From Candidatus Aenigmatarchaeota archaeon (lineage in GTDB: Archaea > Aenigmatarchaeota > Aenigmatarchaeia > QMZP01), in assembly GCA_020343575.1 (NCBI GenBank), contig CP070801.1, positions 998,273 through 1,030,287 of the forward strand: 32,015 nucleotides of DNA. Reading direction: 5' to 3'. Made by a program: the position numbers and the translations under genes. Positions 8,889 to 16,124 of this stretch are shown here, in pieces. Below the pieces are notes generated by a model. The model did not search any database. It was given only the letters and a program-made list of their open reading frames with translations, and was not told the origin of the DNA. Within the stretch, counting starts at the first letter, position 1. Every line of letters starts with the position of its first letter.

Positions 8889-10052
8889 CTACTTTGGTTT
8901 ATCTCTCCCGAATATGTTCACAACAGCTGTTGCTCCAGAACCTCCTATGTTCAAGGCCAGACCGGTTTTTGCGTCCTTTACCTGAAGTTTACCGTAATCT
9001 CCTCTGAGTTGCTTGATGATATCAGATATCTGTCTTATTCCTGTTGCTCCAACAGGATGACCTATTGATTTCAGCCCACCTGTTGGATTTATGGGTTTCT
9101 CACCTTCCCTCGCGATCTTTCCATCCTCCACGAATTTTCCTCCCTTGCCTTTTTCACAAAAGCCAAGGTCTTCTATCGCAATTATCTCGTTTATTGAAAA
9201 GCAGTCATGAACCTCTGATATGTCAATGTCCTTGGGTTTTAAACCAGCCTGTTCGTAGGCCTTTTTTGCAGCAGCCTTTGTGGAAAGAAGTTCTGTCATT
9301 GATTTCCTGTGATGTAGAGCCAAGGTATCTGAGGCTTGACCAGAGCCAAGAATCCATATCGGTTTTTCGAATTTTTTTGCGAGCCTTTCTGAAACCAGAA
9401 TAACAGCGGTTGCTCCATCGGTTATGGGTGAGCAGTCCAGAAGTCTGAGGGGATCTGATATGAGTGGTGATTTCAGTACTTGTTCTACAGTTATCTCCTT
9501 AGGGAATTGGGCAAGCTCGTTTAGTGTTCCGTTCCTGTGATTGTTGACGCTAACCATTGCGAGCTGTTCCCTTGTTGTTCCGTACTTCTCCATGTGCCTT
9601 CTTGCCATCAAAGCGTAGAGGCTTACGAATGTCAAGCCTATTGCAGATTCCCATTCTTGGTCCCCAGCGCCCATCAGAGTAGCGATTGCATCAGTTCCCT
9701 TTAGATCAGTCATCTTCTCTGACCCTGCTGCCATGACAATGTCGTACTGCCCACTTAAGATTGAGAAGTATGCTTCCCTGAATGCCAAAGCGCTTGATGC
9801 ACATGCTGCCTCACACCTGGTTGCTGGTATGGGAATCAAACCAGCCTGGTCAGCTGCAAGGGCACCCAGATGTTCTTGTCCTATGAACCTGCCGGCAGAC
9901 ATGTTTCCTACATAAAGGGATTGTATATCTCTTCCGTCTATCCTAGCGTCTCTCAAAGCGAGGGCCCCGGCTTCTGTGGAGAGGTCTCTGAGGGATTTCT
10001 CCCAGTGTTCATCAAATTTGGTCTGTCCCACGCCCACTACCGCTACCCTCAT
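8889..10052 (-). CDS. acetyl-CoA C-acetyltransferase (archaeal thiolase)
   Basis: 387 residues, full length for archaeal SCP-x-like thiolases. The nucleophilic Cys is in TRCEAACASSALAF (about residue 85), HDCF (about 285) and GGLKSIGHPVGATG (about 335) supply the other active-site residues, and the end is NIGGSGATAVVNIFGR. The enzyme joins two acetyl-CoA to acetoacetyl-CoA, the first step of the mevalonate route. It starts 8 nt after the HMG-CoA synthase stop and is followed closely by the DUF35 gene, as in the archaeal complex whose subunits share a CoA-binding channel. Other thiolase-type substrates cannot be excluded, but gene order makes this role likely. Confidence 0.93.
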   Translation of the reverse strand: MRVAVVGVGQTKFDEHWEKSLRDLSTEAGALALRDARIDGRDIQSLYVGNMSAGRFIGQEHLGALAADQAGLIPIPATRCEAACASSALAFREAYFSILSGQYDIVMAAGSEKMTDLKGTDAIATLMGAGDQEWESAIGLTFVSLYALMARRHMEKYGTTREQLAMVSVNNHRNGTLNELAQFPKEITVEQVLKSPLISDPLRLLDCSPITDGATAVILVSERLAKKFEKPIWILGSGQASDTLALHHRKSMTELLSTKAAAKKAYEQAGLKPKDIDISEVHDCFSINEIIAIEDLGFCEKGKGGKFVEDGKIAREGEKPINPTGGLKSIGHPVGATGIRQISDIIKQLRGDYGKLQVKDAKTGLALNIGGSGATAVVNIFGRDKPK

Positions 10053-10060
10053 ACTCTCAC

Positions 10061-11098
10061 CTAGATCTTGAGCTTTCTCCTTAGTTTAACATAAACACCA
10101 TAATCGATATTTTTCTTATTTTTTATGTAGTCCTCTGTCTTCTTTGCTCTATCTCTTCTCTCAAGAATCTTGTCTGTAACCATAAAGGAAAATGAGTCTG
10201 ATCCTGCTCCAGAACCGTATGATGTCATCAATATCCTGTCTCCTGGTTTTGCCGCATCCAAAATAGCGCACAACCCTACTGGGCTTGAGCCTGAGTATGG
10301 GTTGCCTATCCTCTTAACAACAAACCCTTGCTCAATTTGCTCATTTTTAAAACCGAGTATTTTTGACGCCGTCAAAGGAAACTTCCCGTTGGGCATATGA
10401 AAGACAATATGGTTGAAATCGCTTGGTTTCAGGGACAGTTTTTCCATCAGCAGCTTAGATGCAGATACAACGTGTTTGAAGTATGCAGGTTTTCCTGTGA
10501 ACCTTGCACCATGTGAAGGATAGTCTTCACCCTCCCTTCTCCAAAAATCACTCGTGTCTGTTGTGTAGGAGTGTGTCCCCTCTAAGGTAGCCAAAGGGTC
10601 TTTTCCTATAACAAACGCGCCAGCAGCAGCTGCCGCTGTATACTCGAGAGCGTCTCCAGGTCTTCCCTGTGAGGTATCTGCTCCTATCGCGAGTCCGTAT
10701 TCGATCTCCCTTGCTTTCACCAGTCCATAGCAGCACTGCATGGCAGCTGTCCCTGCCTTGCAAGCGAATTCAAAATCAGCAACCATGATATTCTCACCAA
10801 GTCCCAACGCTTCTGCAACAACCGTTCCACTGGGCTTGACTGCATAGGGGTGTGACTCAGAACCGATATATACAGCACCTATCTTCTTTGGGTCTATTCC
10901 TGCTCTCAGAAGAGCGTTTCTCCCTGCCTCAACTGAAATAGTTATCGTATCCTCATCCATCTCAGGAACAGCTTTCTCCTCAACTATCAGTCCCTTCTTA
11001 AAGCTTTCTGCATCTGTTCCCCAAACCCTTGCAATCTCGTCTACAGAGATTCTGAGTCTGGGTATGTAACAACCATATCCAACTATGCCTATATCCAT
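10061..11098 (-). CDS. hydroxymethylglutaryl-CoA synthase
   Basis: 345 residues, usual for the archaeal enzyme. The start MDIGIVGYGCYIPRLRISVDEI is typical. The catalytic Cys lies in EFACKAGTAAMQC (about residue 112), the His in FHMPNGKFP (about 235), and a conserved tail element is MTSYGSGAGSDSFSF. It condenses acetyl-CoA with acetoacetyl-CoA to HMG-CoA for isoprenoid ether lipids. It is first of three genes (synthase, thiolase, DUF35). Its own promoter (TATA at 11141-11152) and a ribosome site, GAGAGG, precede the ATG. Confidence 0.95.
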   Translation of the reverse strand: MDIGIVGYGCYIPRLRISVDEIARVWGTDAESFKKGLIVEEKAVPEMDEDTITISVEAGRNALLRAGIDPKKIGAVYIGSESHPYAVKPSGTVVAEALGLGENIMVADFEFACKAGTAAMQCCYGLVKAREIEYGLAIGADTSQGRPGDALEYTAAAAAGAFVIGKDPLATLEGTHSYTTDTSDFWRREGEDYPSHGARFTGKPAYFKHVVSASKLLMEKLSLKPSDFNHIVFHMPNGKFPLTASKILGFKNEQIEQGFVVKRIGNPYSGSSPVGLCAILDAAKPGDRILMTSYGSGAGSDSFSFMVTDKILERRDRAKKTEDYIKNKKNIDYGVYVKLRRKLKI

Positions 11099-11140
11099 AG
11101 ACTTTCCTCTCAGGGCTATTTTTTAATTAGGACAGACATA

Positions 11141-11152
11141 GGTTTTTAAACC
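11141..11152 (-). promoter_or_regulatory. TATA box for HMG-CoA synthase operon
   Basis: GGTTTAAAAACC on the minus strand is centred about 48 nt before the ATG at 11098. That predicts a leader of roughly 22 nt, which carries an AGAGG ribosome site (complement of 11106-11110). Confidence 0.5.
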
Positions 11153-11190
11153 TTAAGGGGCAGATTCGACAATAAATCAATTCTTTAGAA

Positions 11191-11799
11191 TCAAGTGCCA
11201 GAAATCTTCAGAATCATTATTGCCTCGAATGCCTCTGCATACTTCACAGAGGTCGTAAGCCCTCTGAACTGGGCCAGACCCTTTATAGCGTCTATCTTCA
11301 TGTAGTCCTTTGAGTTCTGGGTAGCGTAGGTGTTGAGAGCTTCTGTTTTGTTTTTAATGAAGTTGGTTATGTCCACATAGTAGTTTGGCTGGAAGTTCAG
11401 GTAAAGGCTTGGTGACTCGTAGCAGAATATCTCAGGAATGAACCTTGCCGCTGCAAGGGTTGCATATGCAACAGTCCTGTGATCCTGATGGGTGTCCTTT
11501 GTGGAGTGGGTATAAATCCTCTGGGGCTTGAACTCCTCTACAATCTTTTCCAGTTTCTCTATAACATCGTGGGTTTGTGGGATGTTGGTATCAGGGTAAT
11601 TAAACAGATAAAGTTTTGCTCCAACGCGTTTTGCAGACTCTATCGCTTCCTTTTTCCTGACATCCTTGTCTCCGCTTTTCTCCCCATGAGATATGACTAT
11701 AAAAACTACCTTGTCCCCTTCTCTCCTGTGCTTCATTATGGTTCCTTAGCACCCGTATTCTATGTCGTCCGGGTGCGCACCAATTGCAATCACGTTCAT
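11191..11799 (-). pseudogene. PIG-L/LmbE family deacetylase gene, interrupted by one in-frame TAA
   Basis: From an ATG at 11799 the frame reads MNVIAIGAHPDDIEYGC, then TAA (11746-11748), then in the same frame GTIMKHRREGDKVVFIVI and on to a normal stop at 11191. Family members read AHPDD-x-E-x-GCGGT, so the stop stands where the first Gly of GGT belongs. The zinc-binding HPDD lies before the stop and the other conserved element, THSTKDTHQDH, lies after it, so neither piece alone should be active. PIG-L enzymes remove N-acetyl groups from GlcNAc-type sugars. The frame is otherwise intact. It follows the ATP-grasp gene by 5 nt on the same strand, in a probable surface-glycan group. Recent inactivation, sequence error or stop readthrough are all possible; a shortened start at the ATG at 11736 would lose the HPDD metal site. 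Confidence 0.8.
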
Positions 11800-11804
11800 C
11801 TCTC

Positions 11805-12743
11805 TCACCTTTCTATTTTTTGTGAGCACTCTATCTCCTGCCAGACAAGCTTTTCCTTGTTTACTTTCTTGCCTCGCAGCAGGTCATATAGTACATTCAG
11901 GGTATTCACTCCTGCTTTTATGGTTATTGGCAGACCACCGGAAAACCTTGGGTTTGCCTCAACGAGCTTTGGGTTTCCGTTGGTATCAATCTTAAACTGT
12001 ATATTTATAGGACCTATAAACTTTAAAACCTCGCACATTTTCTCTATATTTTTGATTATTTTCTCATTCTTTTCCATCTTTCCCCTGACGCATACGCCCT
12101 TATAGACCTCCAGTCTCTTCCTGGGCATTATAACCAATGGCTTCCCATCAAGGTCGCACAAAACATCTGATGTGTATTCATATCCGGGCAGGTGCTCGCA
12201 AAAAACATTGTTCTTGTTTATTAGATCACTGGGGATATCATCTACGCTTTCGAAGGTCCTTGTTCCCCTACTTCCCCTTCCAATTCTCGGTTTCATGAAT
12301 ATCTTTCCCTTATCGAAAACTCTCAAGTCTTCTCTATTATCCGTCAGAACGTATCTTGGCGAAAAACCATGTTCCTTGAACCTTTCGTAAAAGAGATATT
12401 TATCATTACAAACATTAACGGTTTCGAATGGAGATATGATGATTTTCGTGTTGAATCTTTCCCTGCTTCTTGAAAACACCATAAGCTCCTCATCAACAGT
12501 TGGGATTATCAAATCTATTTTCTCCTTCGAGACAATATCATTTATTGCTTCTATGAATTTTTTCTCGTCTTTTGCATAGGGAACCTGGTAAAACTTCAAA
12601 CCAGTCTTACTGAGGGAGCCAAGCCTTTTCTTTGCATCAGGATCAGCATCGCATATCACAATTTCAAGATCGCTTGGGCTGTGATTAACAACATTCATTC
12701 CTGCAGGACCACCAACACCGGTTACCAATACCCTAATATCCAT
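11805..12743 (-). CDS. ATP-grasp ligase, carbamoyl-phosphate-synthase-like (PRK12767 type)
   Basis: 312 residues. The N-terminal pre-ATP-grasp Rossmann part begins MDIRVLVTGVGGPAGMNVV. A central ATP-grasp nucleotide region follows (IFMKPRIGRGSRGTRTF, about 150-165), with the metal-binding C-terminal motif INIQFKIDTNGNPKLVEANPR near 255-275. Such proteins ligate a carboxylate to an amine or thiol at the cost of ATP; the substrate cannot be read here. It starts at the MraY-like gene's stop (TTAG|GTG|ATG; a GTG at 12746 is possible) and precedes the PIG-L gene by 5 nt. This suggests modification of an amino sugar or other glycan building block, which is inference. Confidence 0.85.
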   Translation of the reverse strand: MDIRVLVTGVGGPAGMNVVNHSPSDLEIVICDADPDAKKRLGSLSKTGLKFYQVPYAKDEKKFIEAINDIVSKEKIDLIIPTVDEELMVFSRSRERFNTKIIISPFETVNVCNDKYLFYERFKEHGFSPRYVLTDNREDLRVFDKGKIFMKPRIGRGSRGTRTFESVDDIPSDLINKNNVFCEHLPGYEYTSDVLCDLDGKPLVIMPRKRLEVYKGVCVRGKMEKNEKIIKNIEKMCEVLKFIGPINIQFKIDTNGNPKLVEANPRFSGGLPITIKAGVNTLNVLYDLLRGKKVNKEKLVWQEIECSQKIER

Positions 12744-12746
12744 CAC

Positions 12747-13757
12747 CTAACCTAGCATCTGAATCAGTAGCAGACACCACAACGCCTGCAAGCCTATTAT
12801 CAAAAAGGTCACATCATTTTCATAGCAACGACCTTTTATTCTCTTTATTATTTTTATTGCAACATGGGTTAAAGACCATATCTCCTTATAAGGAGGGTCC
12901 AGATCTCCCTCTTTCCTGACCTTCCCAAAGCATTCGGGCTTGAAGGTTTTTTTATGTTTTATTATATATGGAATCTCCCTTGCTTTTATTATGCCTTCGA
13001 GTATGTACGGAAGCATTATTAGTATAAGTATTGTCTGGAAGTATCCCAGAACAGCAACAAACGCGAAGAGACAACCAAGGAAGTAGGTTAGTGCATCACC
13101 TGGGAAAATCCTGGACGGGTATCGGTTGAAGTAGAGAAAAGCCAGCATTGCAGCAACAGCTATGAGAACGATAGGGAAGAATGCTGTCCCGTATGTAAAC
13201 CAGAGCAGTGTCAGACTACATATTATTCCCAGACCGGTTTCAAGGCCGTTAAAGCCCCCAAGGAGGTTTACGGCGTTGGTTGCTGCTATAAATCCTATGG
13301 GAACCATAATCAGTGGGTAGAAAAACAAAGGCAACTCTATTACATAATCAAGTATGCTTATAGTTGTCCTGTTCAATAAAAGCGGTATCAGTGGAATGGC
13401 TCCTATAAAGGTGAGAATTGGTTTTTTCCACCTAGCGATTCCTTTCTTCCATCCTGTTATATCATCCCAAAAAGCAATACCAGTGACAATGGATAGGGAT
13501 GTTATTGCAAGCGCGATATAAACCAGTCTTTCAAACCTCTGCTGAAAATAATAAAAACCAAACAGTACAAGGAGACCAATGATAAATCCAAGGAAAACCA
13601 TAACGCCCCCTGCCTCTGCTACCTTTGGTTTGTCCTTCTTGTTCATGTCCTTTCCCATAAGTTTTCTCTTCTTGGCATGGGATATCCATCTAGGAGTAAA
13701 GAGAAGTGTAACCAAAAACGCCACGATTCCTGATATCAAGAGTTCATATATTGGCAT
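12747..13757 (-). CDS. MraY/WecA/Alg7-family polyprenyl-phosphate sugar-1-phosphate transferase
   Basis: 336 residues with about ten hydrophobic segments. The family signatures are present: AEAGGVMVFLGFIIGL near residue 47, WDDITGWKKGI near 95-105, NAVNLLGGFNGLETGLG near 160, and a cytoplasmic loop FNRYPSRIFPGDALTYFLG near 210-228. These enzymes transfer a HexNAc-1-phosphate from a UDP-sugar to polyprenyl (dolichyl) phosphate, the first step of lipid-linked glycan assembly; the archaeal members resemble Alg7/AglH. It is first gene of a set with the ATP-grasp and PIG-L genes. A TATA-like GTTTTATATC (complement of 13776-13785) is about 23 nt before the ATG. Sequon-rich surface proteins in the window are possible acceptors of the final glycan. 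Confidence 0.9.
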   Translation of the reverse strand: MPIYELLISGIVAFLVTLLFTPRWISHAKKRKLMGKDMNKKDKPKVAEAGGVMVFLGFIIGLLVLFGFYYFQQRFERLVYIALAITSLSIVTGIAFWDDITGWKKGIARWKKPILTFIGAIPLIPLLLNRTTISILDYVIELPLFFYPLIMVPIGFIAATNAVNLLGGFNGLETGLGIICSLTLLWFTYGTAFFPIVLIAVAAMLAFLYFNRYPSRIFPGDALTYFLGCLFAFVAVLGYFQTILILIMLPYILEGIIKAREIPYIIKHKKTFKPECFGKVRKEGDLDPPYKEIWSLTHVAIKIIKRIKGRCYENDVTFLIIGLQALWCLLLIQMLG

Positions 13758-13775
13758 AGATACACCAATTAAATT

Positions 13776-13785
13776 GATATAAAAC
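13776..13785 (-). promoter_or_regulatory. TATA box for the MraY-like gene
   Basis: GTTTTATATC on the minus strand is centred about 23 nt upstream of the ATG at 13757, pointing to a leaderless or nearly leaderless mRNA. The roughly 80-nt gap to the PHP gene holds nothing else recognised. Confidence 0.45.
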
Positions 13786-13838
13786 TTAGTTAAATACAGT
13801 ATTTAAATGTTTATTTACTATAGAACAGTGGTAATACA

Positions 13839-14459
13839 TCATATCATCTTTCTCAGTCCCCATACAGAATGAGCATCAGAACCAATCACTGTTTTTGCAC
13901 CGAGTTTTCCAGCTAGTTTGAGGAAATCTGGAGGTGTTTCGTACTTTGGGCAGAGGTTGTTTTCTATGAGAACCTTGTTTCTTATGCAGAGGTTGATTAT
14001 GTCTTCCATCTCCTTCCTATTAAGTTCACAGTTTCTGAGCATGGTCGCTGGGTGACCCCATATGTCCACTTCAGGGTTTTTCAGCATCTTTTTCAGGGCG
14101 TTTATTTGCTCTTCTTTAACAGGGGGGAACCCGTGAAAGCTTATGATAACAACATCACAGAGTTTTAGAATGTCTTCAGAAACATCAATATCCCCGTTAA
14201 ACAAAATCTTTGCCTAGCACCCTGTGAGAAACTTCAGGTTGGGGAATTTCTTTCTGGCCTCCTCTATCTCCTTCACAAGATTGTTAAAATCGTAACTCAG
14301 TTCCCTTCTCACATGCTCTGTAAAGGCTATCAGCTGCAAACCGTTTTTCTCTGCCTGTTTGCACATCTCAAAAACCGAATTCTCACCCTCAATGTAATTC
14401 GTGTGGACATGCCAGTCCCCACTTTCCAGGAATTCCTTGAACTGCTCCCATCTCTTCAT
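13839..14459 (-). pseudogene. PHP-domain metallo-phosphoesterase gene, interrupted by one in-frame TAG
   Basis: The frame starts at ATG 14459 (MKRWEQFKEFLESGDWHVHTN), reads to KFLTGC, meets TAG (14214-14216), and goes on in frame as AKILFNGDIDVSEDILKL to a stop at 13839. PHP proteins read G-x-EA-N/K-I here (for example YcdX), where the Glu is a metal ligand, so TAG replaces GAG by one base change. Before the stop are HVH and FTEHV; after it are SFHG, GHP and GSDAH, so the metal site is spread over both parts. Members hydrolyse phosphomonoesters such as histidinol phosphate or nucleotide/sugar phosphates. The upstream HAD gene ends at 14461, so the two are coupled; a GTG at 14468 is an alternative start. 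Loss of function, sequence error or readthrough are open. Confidence 0.8.
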
Positions 14460-14460
14460 A

Positions 14461-15096
14461 CTAACCACTTATTTTCAGTATTTCATCCAGTTTATGGATT
14501 AAATAATCAGCCTCTGTTTCAACCTTTCCCCTACTCCTATTCATTCTTACAGTCTTTATTCCTAATCTTTTTGCTGTAATTAGTTGCGATTCAACATCCT
14601 CCACAAAAATCATTTCCCTCGGCTTTGTTTTCATTTCATTCATTAACTTTTTCCAAAACATCTGATCTTGCTTTATAGCTTTGAAATCATCTGCAGTAAA
14701 AACAAAATCAAAAGAGTTTTGCAGACCAGTAGCATGTAGCTTTATTTCCTGAAAAACTCTGTAACCATTACTCACAAAGCAAATTATTTTTTTCCTTGAT
14801 TTTAGTTCTCTTATCGTCTGTTTCACTTCACTGTAAGCCTTTATCAAATCTGAATATTTCTTATGCAACTCTTCAAGTTTCACGGTTCCGCCAAGCTTTA
14901 GTATTTTGGTATTCCAGTCGTAAAATTCTAGAGACAACGAATTCGGGTATCCTGATTTCATTTCTTTCTTAACCTCTTCTATACTCTTTCCTGTATTTTC
15001 TGATATGTTTTCATATGTCTCTCCATATATCTTTGGATCAGATTTACTGTTGTCTATTAACACACCATCCATATCAAAAATGTAAGCTTTTATCAT
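14461..15096 (-). CDS. HAD-superfamily hydrolase (phosphatase-like)
   Basis: 211 residues. Motif I is AYIFDMDGVLIDNS with the nucleophile Asp at position 8 and acid Asp at 10. A helical cap covers residues about 20-85. Motif II is ICFVSNGYR, motif III a Lys in DFKAIKQDQMFW, and motif IV is EMIFVEDVESQLITAKRLG. The layout matches the phosphoglycolate phosphatase/beta-phosphoglucomutase type; substrate is not determinable. It directly precedes the PHP gene, so two phosphate-removing enzymes sit together. Divergent from the nitroreductase gene. Confidence 0.88.
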   Translation of the reverse strand: MIKAYIFDMDGVLIDNSKSDPKIYGETYENISENTGKSIEEVKKEMKSGYPNSLSLEFYDWNTKILKLGGTVKLEELHKKYSDLIKAYSEVKQTIRELKSRKKIICFVSNGYRVFQEIKLHATGLQNSFDFVFTADDFKAIKQDQMFWKKLMNEMKTKPREMIFVEDVESQLITAKRLGIKTVRMNRSRGKVETEADYLIHKLDEILKISG

Positions 15097-15149
15097 AATT
15101 CACCCTTACAAAAGATATTAATACTTTAATTCATTTAACAATTTTAAAT

Positions 15150-15674
15150 ATGCAAACCATGGAGTGTATAAGGGAAAGGAGAAGTGTTAGGAATTATAAA
15201 CCAGATCCCATACCAGAAGATATTATTAAAGAAATCATTGAAGCGGCAACCCATGCCCCGTCTTCTGGAAACGTTCAGGACTGGGAGTTTATCGTTGTTA
15301 AAAACCCGGAAACGAAAATGAAGGTTGCTGCAGCTGCCTGGGAGCAGAATTTCATTGTCAGTGCACCGGTGGTTTTGGTTGTATGTTCTGACCTTGATAG
15401 AATCTCTGCTGCCTATGGGAGTAGAGGTGAGACCTTATATTCGATTCAGAATACATCAGCTGCTATCCAGAACATTCTGCTGGCTGCCTGGGAGAAGGAG
15501 GTTGGTTCCTGTTGGATTGGAGCCTTCAATGAGAACAAGATCAGAGATACACTTGTCCTACCGAGCAATGTCAGACCACTGGCAATAATAACATTGGGTT
15601 ACCCGGCAGAGGTTTCAAAAAAACCAAGGAGAAGAGATGTAAAAGAGGTTTTGCATATGGAGAGGTGGGAGTGA
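15150..15674 (+). CDS. nitroreductase-family FMN flavoprotein
   Basis: 174 residues. The start MECIRERRSVRNYKPDPIPEDII (from the ATG at 15159; an ATG at 15150 adds three residues) is the classical nitroreductase N-terminus with its FMN phosphate-binding RRSVR. APSSGNVQDWEFIVV (about 35-50) and LAAWEKEVGSCWIGAFNE (about 110-128) are further FMN/dimer motifs, and LAIITLGYPAE is the usual late motif. These homodimeric enzymes reduce nitro compounds, quinones or flavins with NAD(P)H; the physiological substrate is unknown. Ends 9 nt before the next gene. Confidence 0.92.
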   Translation: MQTMECIRERRSVRNYKPDPIPEDIIKEIIEAATHAPSSGNVQDWEFIVVKNPETKMKVAAAAWEQNFIVSAPVVLVVCSDLDRISAAYGSRGETLYSIQNTSAAIQNILLAAWEKEVGSCWIGAFNENKIRDTLVLPSNVRPLAIITLGYPAEVSKKPRRRDVKEVLHMERWE

Positions 15675-15683
15675 GGTTAGATT

Positions 15684-16124
15684 ATGGCTACGAAAACTGA
15701 GAGATTCATGGCAATATTCATTGGTGTTATTATGTTGGGATCTGTTGCTGGTTTCGCTTTAATCCAGACCATGCCAGCTGGTCCTCAATCACCTGAGATT
15801 CCAAACATAATAAAGAGGCAGCTAACAACTGATGAAACCCTTTTCATCCTGGGGAGTGGTAAGGTTCTGATAGAGGATTTCTATACAATAGATTGTGATG
15901 ATTGTTTTGAGAAGAATGTGGTGTTGGAATCCTTTGCGAACAGGCTCAAGGACTTTGTGGTTCTGGAGGAGGTTGTTGTAAACCAGACCAATCAAACTAT
16001 GCTAAAAATGATAGGATCCGGTGGCACGATTGTGGACCTTGAAAATAAAACTATAGATGAGGAGAACCTCTTGGAGGTTTTCTGTGATATAGCAATCGCG
16101 CAGCCGATTGTGTGCCTTATCTAA
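15684..16124 (+). CDS. membrane-anchored protein with thioredoxin-like CxxC segment
   Basis: 146 residues with one N-terminal membrane segment (FMAIFIGVIMLGSVAGFAL). The outer part contains VLIEDFYTIDCDDCFEKNVVLESFANRL, which fits a thioredoxin-type strand followed by an active-site-like CDDC at the start of a helix (residues about 72-75). Two more Cys lie near the end (VFCDIA, IVCLI). The characteristic cis-Pro of thioredoxins is not obvious, and the chain is short. It follows the nitroreductase by 9 nt. Its end overlaps the end of alaS by 8 nt on the other strand. An extracytoplasmic redox role is inference. Confidence 0.65.
   Translation: MATKTERFMAIFIGVIMLGSVAGFALIQTMPAGPQSPEIPNIIKRQLTTDETLFILGSGKVLIEDFYTIDCDDCFEKNVVLESFANRLKDFVVLEEVVVNQTNQTMLKMIGSGGTIVDLENKTIDEENLLEVFCDIAIAQPIVCLI

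Noticed and set aside
14205..14225. Reading the PHP stop as pyrrolysine.
   Set aside because: TAG ends several normal genes here, the replaced residue is a metal-binding Glu, and the PIG-L gene has TAA at its analogous break; no pyl genes are in the window.
13839..14468. Two separate genes for the PHP halves, the second starting at a TTG near 14204.
   Set aside because: Both halves are in one frame with motifs of a single PHP domain, and the supposed second start has no ribosome site.
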